A stretch of 64,000 bases of DNA from Sepiola atlantica. Its lineage: Eukaryota > Mollusca > Cephalopoda > Sepiida > Sepiolidae. This document shows, piece by piece, positions 35,474 to 48,206 of this stretch. Made by a program: the position numbers and the translations under genes. The notes beneath the pieces are model-generated. The model was not told the origin of the DNA, ran no database searches, and saw only the letters and a list, made by a program, of their open reading frames with translations. Numbering within the stretch: the first letter of the stretch is position 1; each line of letters opens with the position of its first letter. The stretch is taken from the NCBI GenBank assembly GCA_963556195.1, contig OY744544.1, positions 51,648,325-51,712,324 of the forward strand. The letters are read 5' to 3'.

Positions 35474-37030
35474 ATCATTATTTTCTCACTGTAAATATGG
35501 TTTTATTTACTTAAGGCGGAAAAGAGATAAATAAACTCTGACTTGGGGATCGTTTTTGTCAGCCATTTTTTAATGTGCTCTTTCTGTCTCATTTTTGACA
35601 TTCTTTCATCGCATTCTGTAATTCGTTGTTTTGCACCTGATGTTGTATCCCGACCCCTTTTCCGTTCTATTATTTCCCAAGGGGTCATGAGCCTATTTGT
35701 TTGTAATGCATGCGTTAATTAGAAGACAGATCAAACACTAATATTTAAAGGCGCTTGAATATATTCCATTGATAGAAACGGAACAGCAGGAAACGAGGAC
35801 AGAAATGCATATATTCCATTATTAATTTACTTTTTATACAAGTCGGTGGGTTTTATTTTCACCAATTTATATTATGCATTCTAATGCAGTGCGTCAAGAT
35901 TGTAGTCTTCGAAATGAAGACTCCGTGATGGCACCATGAATAAAAAAGGAAAGCATATGCCATCAGGCAAGCTTTTTCAGATCAAAAACCTCTACTCTTT
36001 TCATCTTTCTTCTTTTTCGTTTAATTTCTATATTCACACACGCATGCATACACAGCTACACACCGATAACACTGAGTTCTCAAACCTGAGATAGTTATAT
36101 GGGACAACAGAGAAAGTAGCAACCCTAGTTGAAATCAGTGTCCCTAATGATGCCAACCTCAGCAAAGCTGAGAGGGAAAATATAAATAAGTCCAAAAGTC
36201 TTATGAAACGAAACTAGAATCGTAGGAAGATCTCCATCATTCCAGTAACGAAAGGAAGTAACGCACTCATGAACAAGAATTTAAAAAACTACCTGAAAAA
36301 TATACCCGGTGAACCAAGTACAAAATTTATCCAAACACTTGTGATAAAAAGGACGGTGAGAATCATAAAAAAATATATCTTCATTGCAGTCTTTGAAATA
36401 TCGAGAAAAAAAAAAGCTAAGAAAATTGGGGAAAAATAGTGAAACACATATCTATTATTATATCAAATTTGTGTGAATCAATGTTCATAAGCAAAAGGCT
36501 TTTCCAGTACACAATATCACCATAACATATTATTTAGGACTGGAATTAGGGTATGTTTGAAAGAAATCCATTTTAATTGTTCTAATGTTCCGTAATTTGC
36601 AATTAATTCATCAAGTATAAAAGTTCATATAACTCTCGAACTCTGTAACAATAAAGTGGTTGGATCCATCTATTATTGATCTATATCTCTCTTTTCTCTG
36701 TTTATAAAAAGGCAAAGATTAAAAGACTCAAAATAGGAATACTCCATCGTTGATGTAAACAAAAGAAAATATCCTCACAAGTAATAATACTATTTACCAG
36801 CAATTAGAGAGCAAAAAATAACAGCGGTACAGAGAGAAAAAAGATACTGATTTTAGAGTTCATCTTTATATGATTTTTTAATTCAACTGTATTTGCTCAA
36901 TCAGGTTTGTTTGATTAACATATTCTAACCTGAGCTAAATGCGCCGGATAACGCGACACGTATATATTTTAATATTGCTTACATTCATTGCTCTTCCTCA
37001 AATAAGTGTAGCCTTGTAATATCGCCTTGT
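34975..37030. other. AT-rich DNA with no recognised gene
   Basis: Only a (TA)n tract at 35,409-35,471 and short poly-A/T runs are visible. Confidence 0.4.
35409..35471. repeat. (TA)n microsatellite
   Basis: Pure TA run of about 60 bp. Confidence 0.95.
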
Positions 37031-37036
37031 AATTGC

Positions 37037-37147
<111 letters not shown>

Positions 37148-37814
37148 TCTACATTGGTATACTTGTCAAGTAACTGAGATATATTGTTTTGGCAACACAC
37201 AACGTCTCGGCTACGTTGTGACAAGTACCACACACGTCAATCTATATGGAAACGCACACTCAGAAATTGTCTCGATGTGTGCGAATTAGTGCACGTGCAT
37301 GAGCACTTGGTAACCCCAGCCATATAGAATAGGTGCAGATAAATACCTTCCGGTGAAAGGGGAGTGGAGGAATGTATCACGAAGACAACTTACTACTGAG
37401 CCTTCTCATCGCCTGTCTGCCCTGTCCTCTTTACATGCTTAGCAAGTGATTGCTTCTCATTGCACGAACCCCGCGACGTCATGGAAATCCGACCTCATTT
37501 ATCCCCGAAAGAATACGAGCGGAATCTAAAACGTGTATTGTATAAAAGACATTCAAGTATAATTACATTTTTAAAATAATTGATCTAAGAAAGTTTTCCA
37601 TTGTATACTTTCAGGCAAAAATATAGAAATTATTTACGGCGTTGTCAGGAAACCGTTTAACTATGTTAGTGTATATATTTTCCTAAATGACATGTTGGTT
37701 AGTTTTATGTAGTATGTGTAGTGGGGTATTTAGCAGATGATCTACTACATGAGAAGGTTAATTTATGTTATAATTTAAAATAATGTTTCAGAATTTTTAA
37801 GATAAGGATTGATA

Positions 37815-38148
37815 ATTTGTATTATTTGGATTATATCGACTACATTCATCATGTTGCGTGTTATTCTCACAAGGTTTCGGTTGATATACCGTCCGACCTT
37901 CTACCAATATAATTACGAATTAATTATGAGTTCTACCCGGTCCTGGGTGACGGAAGGAAGCAAGCTACTCCTGTTGATTAAATATATGGTCTCGTTCCAA
38001 ATCCCATACAGATTCCCGAGTTCGACAGAAAGATTCACGAGTTCAACAAGGGGCACCTGAAGACTGTCGGAGGTTACATTGGCTTAACATTTGTGAGGAT
38101 AATAACCCACATGAGAACAGTATTTCGAATAATCCAAATAATTCAAAT
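37815..38148. mobile_element. 334-bp TIR element (MITE family A)
   Basis: The left end ATTTGTATTATTTGGATTAT continues with TCTCACAAGGTTTCGGTTGAT and CCGTCCGACCTTC. The right end is its imperfect inverse: GACTGTCGGAGG, GGCTTAACATTTGTGAGGAT, ATGAGAACAG and AATAATCCAAATAATTCAAAT. Inverted repeats span about 80-90 bp. The middle carries AGATTCCCGAGTTCGACAGAAAG, also found in other copies. No coding. Confidence 0.65.
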
Positions 38149-38149
38149 C

Positions 38150-40180
38150 AAAATGAAGGTATATGTTGTCCTTTACGTGTCTTTTTCTTTGCAAGTTTTG
38201 TGTTGATATATACTTGTGTGTGTGCGTCCATATTATGTGTGTGTGTATCCACAGGCACCCGATCATCCCATTATTTCTGAAATTTAATAGTAAGCGGAAT
38301 TTATCATAGAACAACAAACTATCATATTTTGACACATTTACAAAATTTCATTTAACAAAAACAAAAACAAAAAGTGAAAATGTAACTGTGAGTTGATGTT
38401 TGAACATAACAGTATCGAAAGAAGCATGTTTTATGAGTAAAAAAAGCTAACTTTAACCGAGAGAAATATCCGAATGAACGTGCTTAAAAAAACTGAAATA
38501 GAAATTTCGATCTTGAAGAAAAAAGATTTGAACATATATTCTATATAAAGTGTAGGCGTTTTTTCTCCTGTACCTTCGGCAAGAGTAAGAAAATAACCAC
38601 ATGCATCACAGGCTACTAAACTCACCACTATATTAAGCTTATTCCATCGAGCGTGTTATAATACATTTAGGATAATGTGATCCATCTAACACTAAATATT
38701 ACTTTTCGCTCACTATTATAGACTCTCCCCAAAACATACTCCATAAAGGTTGTATCAAAAAGGTTTTCCCTTTAATATTTTACTAATTACACTCTCTCCA
38801 TCTACACCGGGAACTAATAAACAACGGATACTTTATAAAACCTCAAACTCTTATTTTTTCTATTCACCTAGATTAATGTAATACAAATAGAATACATTCC
38901 GCACAAATTTAATAGACGCACCTTTACATTCCGCTGATTTTCGAAAATATCGGATTACGTTATTTCTAGCTATTACGCATACACTTATTCTCAGTCTGGA
39001 TTTACGGAATACATTAAACGAACACAATTACTTATAGTATTCCGTGATTCAAAATACCGGCTTCACTCTCTTCACCGAATCAACTTTAGACATTCCCCCT
39101 GTTCACTCTTCGTTTAATTTAGGTATTATTTTATAATTTAACTTAAACACTTAGACAATTTCATATGTAACACCTTTAAGGCTTAAAACCTCTATTCTAA
39201 ATACTTGCAGCGTAAAGCGACTGAAGTGTGTATTTCGAAAACATTCAATTATTGATACCAATTCTGTGGAATCACGTAATATCAGTGTCTCTACTACCCT
39301 TACCCTACTTTAACTAACAGACACTATGAGTTCATTGTTACCAAACTTAACATTCATTCAACATTTGTGTTTTTTTTCACGTTAGATATTCTTTATTAAA
39401 TTTTCTGTGGGAGGTATTCTTCTTCTTTATTTGTGGGGGTATTTTACGTAAGACGTTTTCTTTTCTTCTTTACATTTCCCTATTATAACCGTCCAATATC
39501 TGTCTCTTTCTCTCTAGACCCCTCTCTATATATTTCTCTCTTGCTATCTTTCTCCATATATATTTTTTTCATTTGCAACAATTTCTACAGAAAACGTGGT
39601 TACATTTAAGCTGCCAATATACATTGCAAAAATACGTACATTTCTGCCTGCTTACATACGATTTAAATTAGCATTCGTCGATTTATTTAAGTCTATTTTT
39701 ATAATGACGAATAACATGCATTTATTTAACTCATGACAATTAAAAGGCTTCGAAATCAATTTCAAACACAAACAAGCTTAACATTTAAAATCCTCATTTT
39801 CATTTACATTGTCCTATTCATCGAACTTTATTCGATATTAACTCATAGCAAACATTATTTAGATTTATTTCATGACTTCTTTTATATATTTCGTCGTTTC
39901 TGCATTTCAGAACACGAAAAGAAAGCTCAACACAAACCAAACCAGTATTCTACGAAATTTGAACCGTCACCGTGCGATCACCGACCCTGCCATAACTCTA
40001 CCCTAAAGATATATTCATATTGTTGCTCCGATTTTTGTTTATATAATTTGATTGTCGAGAGATTTCATTGTGCAGTTTGTTTTTAAGGAGCATTTTCGTA
40101 TTCGAGAGATGTCTGTTGTGCGGTTTGTTCATTAATGACATATTCGTATCTATTGTACCTAATTAATTCATTTCAAACGA
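38150..40180. other. AT-rich DNA with no recognised gene
   Basis: No family recognised. A T/C-rich stretch lies at 39,360-39,560. The longest frame (39,733-40,086, plus) resembles nothing I know. Confidence 0.4.
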
Positions 40181-40189
40181 GCGATGAAC

Positions 40190-40735
40190 CGTATTGCAAA
40201 ATAATCAACATACACATTTATTTCAGATTAGCCAGATATTCTTCAAAATGAAGTGGTCAAAACTTTGTACTTATCAAACAAAACTCGTAAAAAATGTACT
40301 GCATTTCGGTACACAAAAAGAGATGAAAACATCAAAACAAAACAATCCTGAGATTCGAACCCTAGATATTATTCCAAATCATAATAACGACGCTTTACTT
40401 TGTGACTGATGAATGGAAGATGCATACATCGTTTATAAACCAATTTATTTGTTTACTTTATTTACGATGTTGGTACAACAGAGGATTCAATTTTTTTGAC
40501 CGAAGTGTCTTCGTTACGCCTAAGTGGACACCGCTATTTACTCCATCAGAGTTTTCCGTATATATATTTAAAATAGAGTTATCTAGAGACATGTGTTTCT
40601 TTTTTAAGACTCATCAGTGCGGTTAGAGACACATCTGGCGCATCAACCTCGAAATTCGAACCTCAGACATTAGTCACTACTTATAATGACAGCCTGATGC
40701 TGTACTTCCTGAGCTATCTCTCCTGCTGATAAACG
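40190..40735 (-). repeat. Two related tRNA-like SINE heads in tandem
   Basis: On the minus strand, 40,735-40,640 has an A-box-like TAGCTCAGGAAGTACAGCA (40,716-40,698) and a B-box GGTTCGAATTTC (40,662-40,651). A second, diverged copy at 40,430-40,340 has GGGTTCGAATCTC (40,362-40,350). The segments between the boxes align with each other. The boxes are too far apart for a normal tRNA, so these are SINE-like relics. A short (TA)n follows at 40,736-40,760. Confidence 0.5.
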
Positions 40736-40760
40736 ACATATATATATATATATATATATG
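40736..40760. repeat. Short (TA)n microsatellite
   Basis: Pure TA run at the edge of the tRNA-like repeat. Confidence 0.9.
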
Positions 40761-40764
40761 CGTC

Positions 40765-41495
40765 CATTAGAGATAGGGAAAGACAGAGTGAGAGAGGGAG
40801 GACAGTGAGAAAGAAATAATCTTTAAAATAATAATATATAAGTTAAAGGCAGAGCTGCACTTGAGCGAATATCTTCATGTATGAATCATTAATAGATGAA
40901 CTTGATTTCGAAGATGTCATATTACACCATTCTTTAGAGACACGTCTGAAGAAACTACAAAAACACTTTTCTGTTCCTACTTTGCTTTCTCAAGACGGAA
41001 CGGTGTTTAGTTTTGACCTACACACATGTGACAAAGAACCCATTCATAATCGAACACACTTTGCATAGGTTTTGTCCTACACGTAAATCGTGATGTACAT
41101 CGACCGGAATTACTTTCTGGAATAAATACACTCTCTCACGTTACTGTAAAACATTTTCGCTTCACAAAGTAATTATGTTCAATACACTTCCTGTAATAAA
41201 ATCACCAGCGCATATTACTCGTCTGAAGATTTAGTCCGCTTACATTAGTTTCTTACAAACAGAAATCCACATTAATAGCAATGATACTATAGAGTTATTA
41301 TTCAATGAATATAATCTACAACATTGGGATAACTTATAGCATAACTACTTATTACACGCTTACAATGAAAGTCATGATAATGCATTTTGTAATCTTTTTC
41401 AGACGTGCTTAAGACGAATAGTTTGACGCAATCAAAATAAATATATGTGTATCAGATGAAAAGTAAATGTAAAAACACACGTACGAACAACAGTA
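40765..41495. other. AT-rich DNA with no recognised gene
   Basis: A short frame at 40,877-41,068 has no recognisable motif. A GAGAGA tract lies at 40,770-40,815. Confidence 0.35.
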
Positions 41496-41497
41496 AT

Positions 41498-41640
41498 GTT
41501 TGTATTATTTTTATTATTCGGACTATTATTCTCATCTTCGATGTTATTTTCACAACTTTTTGATAGATGTGATCTCCGAATAATCCTCTATGTGTATTTT
41601 TCTGATTTTAGTTATTTTTAGACCGAACTCGGAAGATTGT
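41498..41640. mobile_element. Half-copy of MITE family A
   Basis: GTTTGTATTATT, TATTCGGACTATTATTCTCATCTTCG and TTTTCACAACTTTTTGATAG match the left end of the family. ACCGAACTCGGAAG near 41,622 matches its middle in reverse. The right end is missing, and the 96-bp satellite begins about 20 bp further on. Confidence 0.5.
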
Positions 41641-41662
41641 TCTCGTTTAGTGGCACAACGGA

Positions 41663-44600
41663 AAGTTAGATTAGTTGACAATCAGTTAATAATTACATCA
41701 TGCGGGAGTTGGAAGCAGCAATCCTAATTACAGGTGATAATTACTAAGAATAAAATAATAATTAGGTTAGTTAACAATCAGTTAATAATTACAGTATGCC
41801 GGAGTTTCAAGCAGCAATCCTAATTGCAGGGGATAATTACTAGGAATAAAATTATAATAAGGTTAGTTAACAATCAGTTCATAATTACAGTATGCAGGAG
41901 TTTGAAGCAGCAATCCTAATAAAAGGTAACCATTACTAAGAATTAAATAATAATTAGGTTAATTAACAATCAATTCATAATTACAGTATGCGGGAGTTTG
42001 AAGCAGCAATCCTAATAAAAGGTAATCATTACTAAGAATTGAATAATAATTAGGTTAATTTAACAATCAATTCATAATTACAGTATGCGGGAGTTTGAAG
42101 CAGCAATCCTAATAAAAAGTAATCATTACTAAGAATTGAATAATAATTAGGTTAATTAACAATCAATTTCATAATTACAGTATGCGGGAGTTTGAAGCAG
42201 CAATCCTAGTTACATGTGATAATTACTAGCAATTGAATAATAATTAGGTTAATTAACAATCAATTCATAATTACAGTATGCGGGAGTTTGAAGCAGCAAT
42301 CCTAATAAAAGGTAATCATTACTAAGAATTGAATAATAATTAGGTTAATTAACACTCAATTCATAATTACAGTATGCGGGAGTTTGAAGCAGCAATCCTA
42401 ATAAAAAGTAATCATTACTAAGAATTGAATAATAATTAGGTTAATTAACAATCAATACATAATTACAGTATTCGGGAGTTTGAAGCAGCAATCCTAATAA
42501 AAGGTAATCATTACTAAGAATTGAATAATAATTAGGTTAATTAACAATCAATTCATAATTACAGTATGCGGGAGTTTGAAGCAGCAATCCTAGTTCCATG
42601 TGATAATTACTAGGAATTGAATAATAATTAGGTTAATTAACACTCAATTCATTATTACAGTATGCGGGAGTTTGAAGCAGCAATCCTAATAAAAGGTAAT
42701 CATTACTAAGAATTGAATAATAATTAGGTTAATTAACAACTAATTCATAATTACAGTATGCGTGAGTTTGAAGCAGCAATCCTAGTTACATGTGATAATT
42801 ACCAGGAATTGAATAATAATTAGGTTAATTAACAATCAATTCATAATTACAGTATGCGGGAGTTTGAAGCAGCAATCCTAATAAAAGGTAATCATTACTA
42901 AGAATTGAATAATAATTAGGTTAATAAACACTCAATTCATAATTACAGTATGCGGGAGTTTGAAGCAGCAATCCTAGTTACATGTGATAATTACTAGGAA
43001 TTGAATAATAATTAGGTTAATTAACAATCAATTCATAATTACAGTATGCGGGAGTTTGAAGCAGCAATCCTAATAAAAGGTAATCATTACTAAGAATTGA
43101 ATAATAATTAGGTTAATAAACACTCAATTCATAATTACAGTATGCGGGAGTTTGAAGCAGCAATCCTAATCAAAGGTAATCATTACTAGGAATTGAATAA
43201 TAATTAGGTTAATTAACAACTAATTCATAATTACAGTATGCGTGAGTTTGAAGCAGCAATCCTAGTTCCATGTGATAATTACCAGGAATTGAATAATAAT
43301 TAGGTTAATTAACAATCAATTCATAATTACAGTATGCGGGAGTTTGAAGCAGCAATCCTAATAAAAGGTAATCATTACTAAGAATTGAATAATAATTAGG
43401 TTAATAAACACTCAATTCATAATTACAGTATGCGGGAGTTTGAAGCAGCAATCCTAATAAAAGGTAATCATTACTAAGAATTGAATAATAATTAGGTTAA
43501 TTAACAACTAATTCATAATTACAGTATGCGTGAGTTTGAAGCAGCAATCCTAGTTCCATGTGATAATTACCAGGAATTGAATAATAATTAGGTTAATTAA
43601 CAATCAATTCATAATTACAGTATGCGGGAGTTTGAAGCAGCAATCCTAATAAAAGGTAATCATTACTAAGAATTGAATAATAATTAGGTTAATAAACACT
43701 CAATTCATAATTACAGTATGCGGGAGTTTGAAGCAGCAATCCTAGTTACATGTGATAATTACTAGGAATTGAATAATAATTAGGTTAATTAACAATCAAT
43801 TCATAATTACAGTATGCGGGAGTTTGAAGCAGCAATCCTAATAAAAGGTAATCATTACTAAGAATTGAATAATAATTAGGTTAATAAACACTCAATTCAT
43901 AATTACAGTATGCGGGAGTTTGAAGCAGCAATCCTAATCAAAGGTAATCATTACTAGGAATTGAATAATAATTAGGTTAATTAACAATCAATTCATAATT
44001 ACAGTATGCGGGAGTTTGAAGCAGCAATCCTAATAAAAGGTAATCATTACTAAGAATTGAATAATAATTAGGTTACTTAACACTCAATTCATAATTACAG
44101 TATGCTTGAGTTTGAAGCAGCAATCCTAATAAAAGGTAATCATTACTAAGAATTGAATAATAATTAGGTTAATTAACAATCAATTCATAATTACAGTATG
44201 CGGGAGTTTGAAGCAGCAATCCTCATTACAGGTAATCATTACTGCGAATTAAGTAATAATTAGGTTAATTATCAATCAATTCATAATTACAGTATGCGGG
44301 AGTTTGAAGCAGCAATCCTCATTACAGGTAATCATTACTAAGAATTAAATAATAATTATGTTAGTCAACAATCAGTTCATAAGTACAGTATGCTGGAGTT
44401 TGAAGCAGCAATCCTCATTACAGGTAATCATTACTGCGAATTAAGTAATAATTAGGTTAATTAACAATCAATTCATAATTACAGTATGCGGGAGTTTGAA
44501 GCAGCAATCCTAATTAAAGGTAATCATTACAAAGAATTAAATATTAATTATGTTAGTCAACAATCAGTTCATAAGTACAGTATGCTGGAGTTTGAAGCAG

Positions 44601-44943
44601 CAATCCTTACTACAGGTTATGATTTCTAAGAATAACATAATAATTAGGTTAGTTAAAAATCAGTTCAAAATTACAGTATGCGGCAGTTTGTAGCATTTGT
44701 CAATACTACAGGTTATAATAACTAAGAATAAAATCATAATTAGGTTAGTTAACAATCAGGTCATAATTACAGTATGCGGGAGTTTGAAGCAGCAACCTTT
44801 ACTACAGGTGATAATTACTAAAAATAAAATAAGATTAGGTTAGTTAATAATCAGTTCATGATTACAGTATGCTGGAGATTTAATCAACAATCATTACTAC
44901 AAGTGATTATTGTTAAGAATAAAATAATAATGTATTAGCATAC
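41663..44943. repeat. 96-bp satellite array, about 34 units
   Basis: The conserved core ATTACAGTATGCGGGAGTTT plus GAAGCAGCAATCCT recurs every 95-97 bp from 41,699 to 44,868, joined by an AT-rich variable part with TAATTAGGTTAATTAAC. Units differ in the word after CAATCCT: AATAAAAGGTAATC (type A), AGTTACATGTGATAA (type B) or CATTACAGGTAATC (type D). In the centre A and B often alternate, giving a 192-bp period, and D-type variants alternate at 44,197-44,485. Central units are nearly identical; the first two and last four are clearly diverged, as expected when unequal exchange homogenises the middle of an array. Confidence 0.95.
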
Positions 44944-44945
44944 CT

Positions 44946-45740
44946 AAAACTCATGGATGACGGAACATGAAAAAGCAAACACGGTAGAGAAAAATGCTAT
45001 TAAACATTCATCACTGACACTTGGTGAACAAGTCAATCATCGATTTAAATTTATTTGTAAAAAATATGGTTGGTGAATTGCTTTGATAAACATTTTTTTA
45101 GAAAACTCTCTATATAAAAAAATTGGGAGGTTAAGATCCGGTGATTTTGAAGCTGATTCAGAATCACACCTCTCAGTGATGAGACGACCACTAAATAATA
45201 CTCGCATATTATGTAACGGTTTTAAACGCAAGTCGGTTTAACATTAATTACCAAAACTTTGTTTACAAGTCACGCAGATATTTAAGTCTATTTGTGCTAA
45301 ATATGGTTAAATTGCAGAAAGAATTGTGAATTCTATTAACTAAATAATGGTTGCCATATTTTGGGGGTAAACTTGTATGAAGAGGTTAGACGCCATAAAA
45401 GTTGAACGTAATCAAAAATATACTACTATGACAATTACAAACATGTTAGAGCAATGAAAACTGTGTGTTGTTCTTTCGTTCCTTATAGAAAGAAAAGTTA
45501 GAGAATTTACATAAAATCTAAAAGTGTATTCCCATGTAAAACTAACCGGGGAAGACAATAGCGGTATTCCCGAATCTTTAAGTGCAACCAAGGAGGTGAA
45601 GATTATTAGAAACTGCCCTCATCACCTCCTCCACCACCATCAAGCAACGAAATGGTTTCTTTAACCTATCACCCTTAATAAGCAAGATCATCCTCACAGA
45701 ACAAAGTCTTTTGCCTGATCATGGCTAACTTTTATTTTCA
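44946..45740. other. AT-rich DNA with no recognised gene
   Basis: One match to the 5,160-5,510 repeat lies at 45,505-45,580 (ACCGGGGAAGACAATAGCGG). No coding signal. Confidence 0.4.
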
Positions 45741-45744
45741 TCTC

Positions 45745-46350
45745 TAACCTCTATGACACTCTTCCATTCACCCACACCCTTCCTTCTTCTCCCTGAATTT
45801 TCTTTTTTTCCCTTACTTTTTTTCCCTCACATTTTTAATACTACAGTCCAAATAAACTTTCTCATGTTCCAAATATTTCAAATATTCCTCACCCACCCTT
45901 TCAATCACCGCCCTCCCCCACCCACTCTAATCCCTCACTCATTGCTATCATTTTCCAAATATTTCAAATATTTCACACCCTATCACGACAAATCCTCCCT
46001 CTTCCCCCTCTCATCTATTTTCTCCCATACCTCTTCTTAAATTCCCTCATTTTCTCAAAACACTCTCTAAGACCATAACTTTCGCCCATCCACCAAAATC
46101 ACAGCCCCCCCTCCCTCTCTACCCATCCCCATTTTCCCTGCATACACCCCCCACACACAAACATTCCAACTCACTCTTCCCCTTCAATCTTGACCACAGC
46201 CATCTGGTCAAACACCCCCTCCCCCTCTTCCTCCAATCTCTCTCTGCCATCCATTTTACCCCTGCTCATCCCCCACCTCTTTCTCTCATCGCCAGCCACA
46301 GTAGTCCTTGCTCCCTCCACCCTTCCCCTTTTCTCCCACTCATTTTCGTC
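45745..46350. repeat. Long polypyrimidine-biased strand
   Basis: For about 600 bp the plus strand is dominated by C and T (for example CCCTTCCTTCTTCTCCCTG, CCCCCTCCCTCTCTACCC), with only short purine breaks and two CAAATATTTCAAATATT words. It lies directly upstream of the hammerhead-bearing repeat at 46,484 and may be part of the same element. The minus-strand frame here is a by-product of the bias. Confidence 0.75.
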
Positions 46351-46483
46351 ACTCATTTTCATTCTCTAACAAGTACGGACGTCCACCAAGACGCTTCCAT
46401 TATTTTTCATTTTATTTTATTTTTCTTCCCAACATGTCTACCCTACATGTATCTGTACTTGCATGATATCTTTTCCCTATATC

Positions 46484-46528
46484 ATCATCCTGATGAAGTC
46501 TTATAAATAAAGACGAAACGTTGATATA
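46484..46528 (+). ncRNA. Hammerhead-ribozyme-like motif with an extra core nucleotide (PLE-type repeat)
   Basis: Stem I AUC (46,487-46,489) pairs with GAU (46,523-46,525). Core CUGAUGA is at 46,490-46,496, followed by one extra A. Stem II GUCUU/AAGAC (46,498-46,502 with 46,510-46,514) closes on AUAAAUA. GAAA is at 46,515-46,518, stem III is the minimal ACGU, and U at 46,522 is the predicted cleavage residue. An extra residue next to A9 is known in one natural viroid hammerhead (CChMVd plus strand), so it need not abolish folding. Such a tiny self-complementary stem III suggests the dimeric form. Confidence 0.55.
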
Positions 46529-46572
46529 CACATAAAAAACATCCAGTTTTTTGGTTTTCCTTTTTCATTTTA

Positions 46573-46652
<80 letters not shown>
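46573..46652. repeat. (TA)n microsatellite
   Basis: About 80 bp of TA with one GTATA break, at the end of the hammerhead-bearing repeat. Confidence 0.95.
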
Positions 46653-46656
<4 letters not shown>

Positions 46657-46659
46657 TTA

Positions 46660-47845
46660 CATACATGAGGAGAGAGGTGGGTTATGGAAAGCGAGAGATG
46701 AAAGCACAGGAAGAAAAAGAGATGAAGATACGGAAGAAAAGAGAGAGGGAAATACGTTTATCTATAAGTATGAGAACAAAATGTCTTGCGCCTAAATAAT
46801 ACATTGTTCGTAGAGATGTAATGTATTTCAAACTTATATAAGCCTCCATCACGACTGAAAATGACGCCAGCTACGTCAAAGCAGCGGTCCGCAATGCATC
46901 TGACGGCGGCTTGGAATTCTCTTAGTCACGGTAGAACGTTATCCATTACTGTCAAGCGATACACCTGTGGTTTGATGTCACGGGCAAATGTCCGGCTCGA
47001 ACAAAGACACTGTTCAATCTGGCCAAGATGTCTTGTTTTTCTACTGATAAGAATATATGACGAGAAAAGGTGGTTATAAATTTGTTTGCAGATGCAAAAA
47101 ATAAGAAATGACACTATTTTATTTAAATAAATATTTTCAACAATTTGGAAATTTTAAACTATCACTTTTATGCGACACAAAACTTATATCCAATTTCTAC
47201 GCTTTGTTTATCCAATTGAGAACTTAAGTACGTGTCACCTTCAGGTGTGTTTTTAGCAACGCGACATTAGCCGTATAATCGATAGATTTTCTATCTAAAC
47301 ATTTAATCTTAAATTTTAGAGCTATCAAATTGTAGGGATATAATTCATTCTCTTAAAATCTAAACAAAAATCATTATTTTGAAAAACGAATATTTTATTT
47401 TTACATATTTAAATCTTAAAATTTACTTAAATGCTCAACATATGAAAAAAATGCCACCGGCGCACAATTTATTTAGATGGAGGATTCTCAACACTGACTT
47501 CTATATGCTGGAGTACTTGCGTTGAAAAGATCCACAATACTTTTCTGTTAACGAAATGCAATCGGAGACTTTGATAATTTGTCGATTCTGTCAGTAACCT
47601 AATCACAAGAAGAACTATCCGTGGACAATTATAAGCTTTTATTGGAACACACTTGTGTTACAGTTATAGTAATACAGAAACATTTATGTTGCTTTTGTTT
47701 TGGAAGAAAAGACCACTTGACTGATGCTTATTCTTGATTTAGAAACTTTGTAGTTCTGTTTCTATTAAAGGGCGGGAAAAACAAATAGACACGAAATAAC
47801 TCTTACCAATCGCCAGATAATTTACTTTTCTACTTTTCTGTATAA
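46660..47845. other. No recognised gene
   Basis: AT-rich DNA. Frames at 46,861-47,079 are somewhat GC-richer but unrecognised. Confidence 0.35.
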
Positions 47846-47854
47846 TGTGGATGT

Positions 47855-48190
47855 GTGTATACTGAGTGTAAGATTTATTATCTATGCATTTGTTATAGCC
47901 ACTTTTCTGCAGACCAGCAAGTGTATTTCCAATGTGGCAGACAATTTTGGGTGGACTTGTTCGAGAGTTTCTAGCTTAAAAGACCGTATGAAAAGAACAA
48001 AAACGGGTCGGTGGAACCGTAAGTCTAAGTCCAAGTGGGGTTGCCAATTAAATTACGGAAAGCTTTTATTATTATATTTTAAGCCTTAAATTTGTGACCG
48101 TCTCTTTAAAATTGGCAGCCAAGATGGAAACTAAGTAAAAGTGATGATAACTCATGCATAGATAATATATTTCACACTCAGTAAACACAG
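47855..48190. repeat. Inverted-repeat element, ~330 bp
   Basis: TACTGAGTGTAAGATTTATT plus ATCTATGCAT (47,859-47,890) is mirrored by ATGCATAGATAATATATTTC plus ACACTCAGTA (48,154-48,183). A plus-strand frame of 80 codons (47,847-48,089) lies inside and has a basic C-terminal half but no known motif. Could be a MITE. Confidence 0.45.
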
Positions 48191-48206
48191 GTGAAAATAG
48201 TACAGT

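Noticed and set aside
40877..41068. Small conserved-looking frame MYESLIDELDFEDVILHHSL
   Set aside because: No recognised homologue, no second exon and no repeat copies; cannot be supported as a gene.
41663..44943. CRISPR-like array
   Set aside because: Regular 96-bp units, but the intervening parts are themselves repeated variants, not unique spacers, and the setting is eukaryotic. It is a satellite.
45753..46040. Plus-strand frame in the pyrimidine-rich tract
   Set aside because: A low-complexity Phe/Leu/Pro/Ser product of the CT bias; not a gene.
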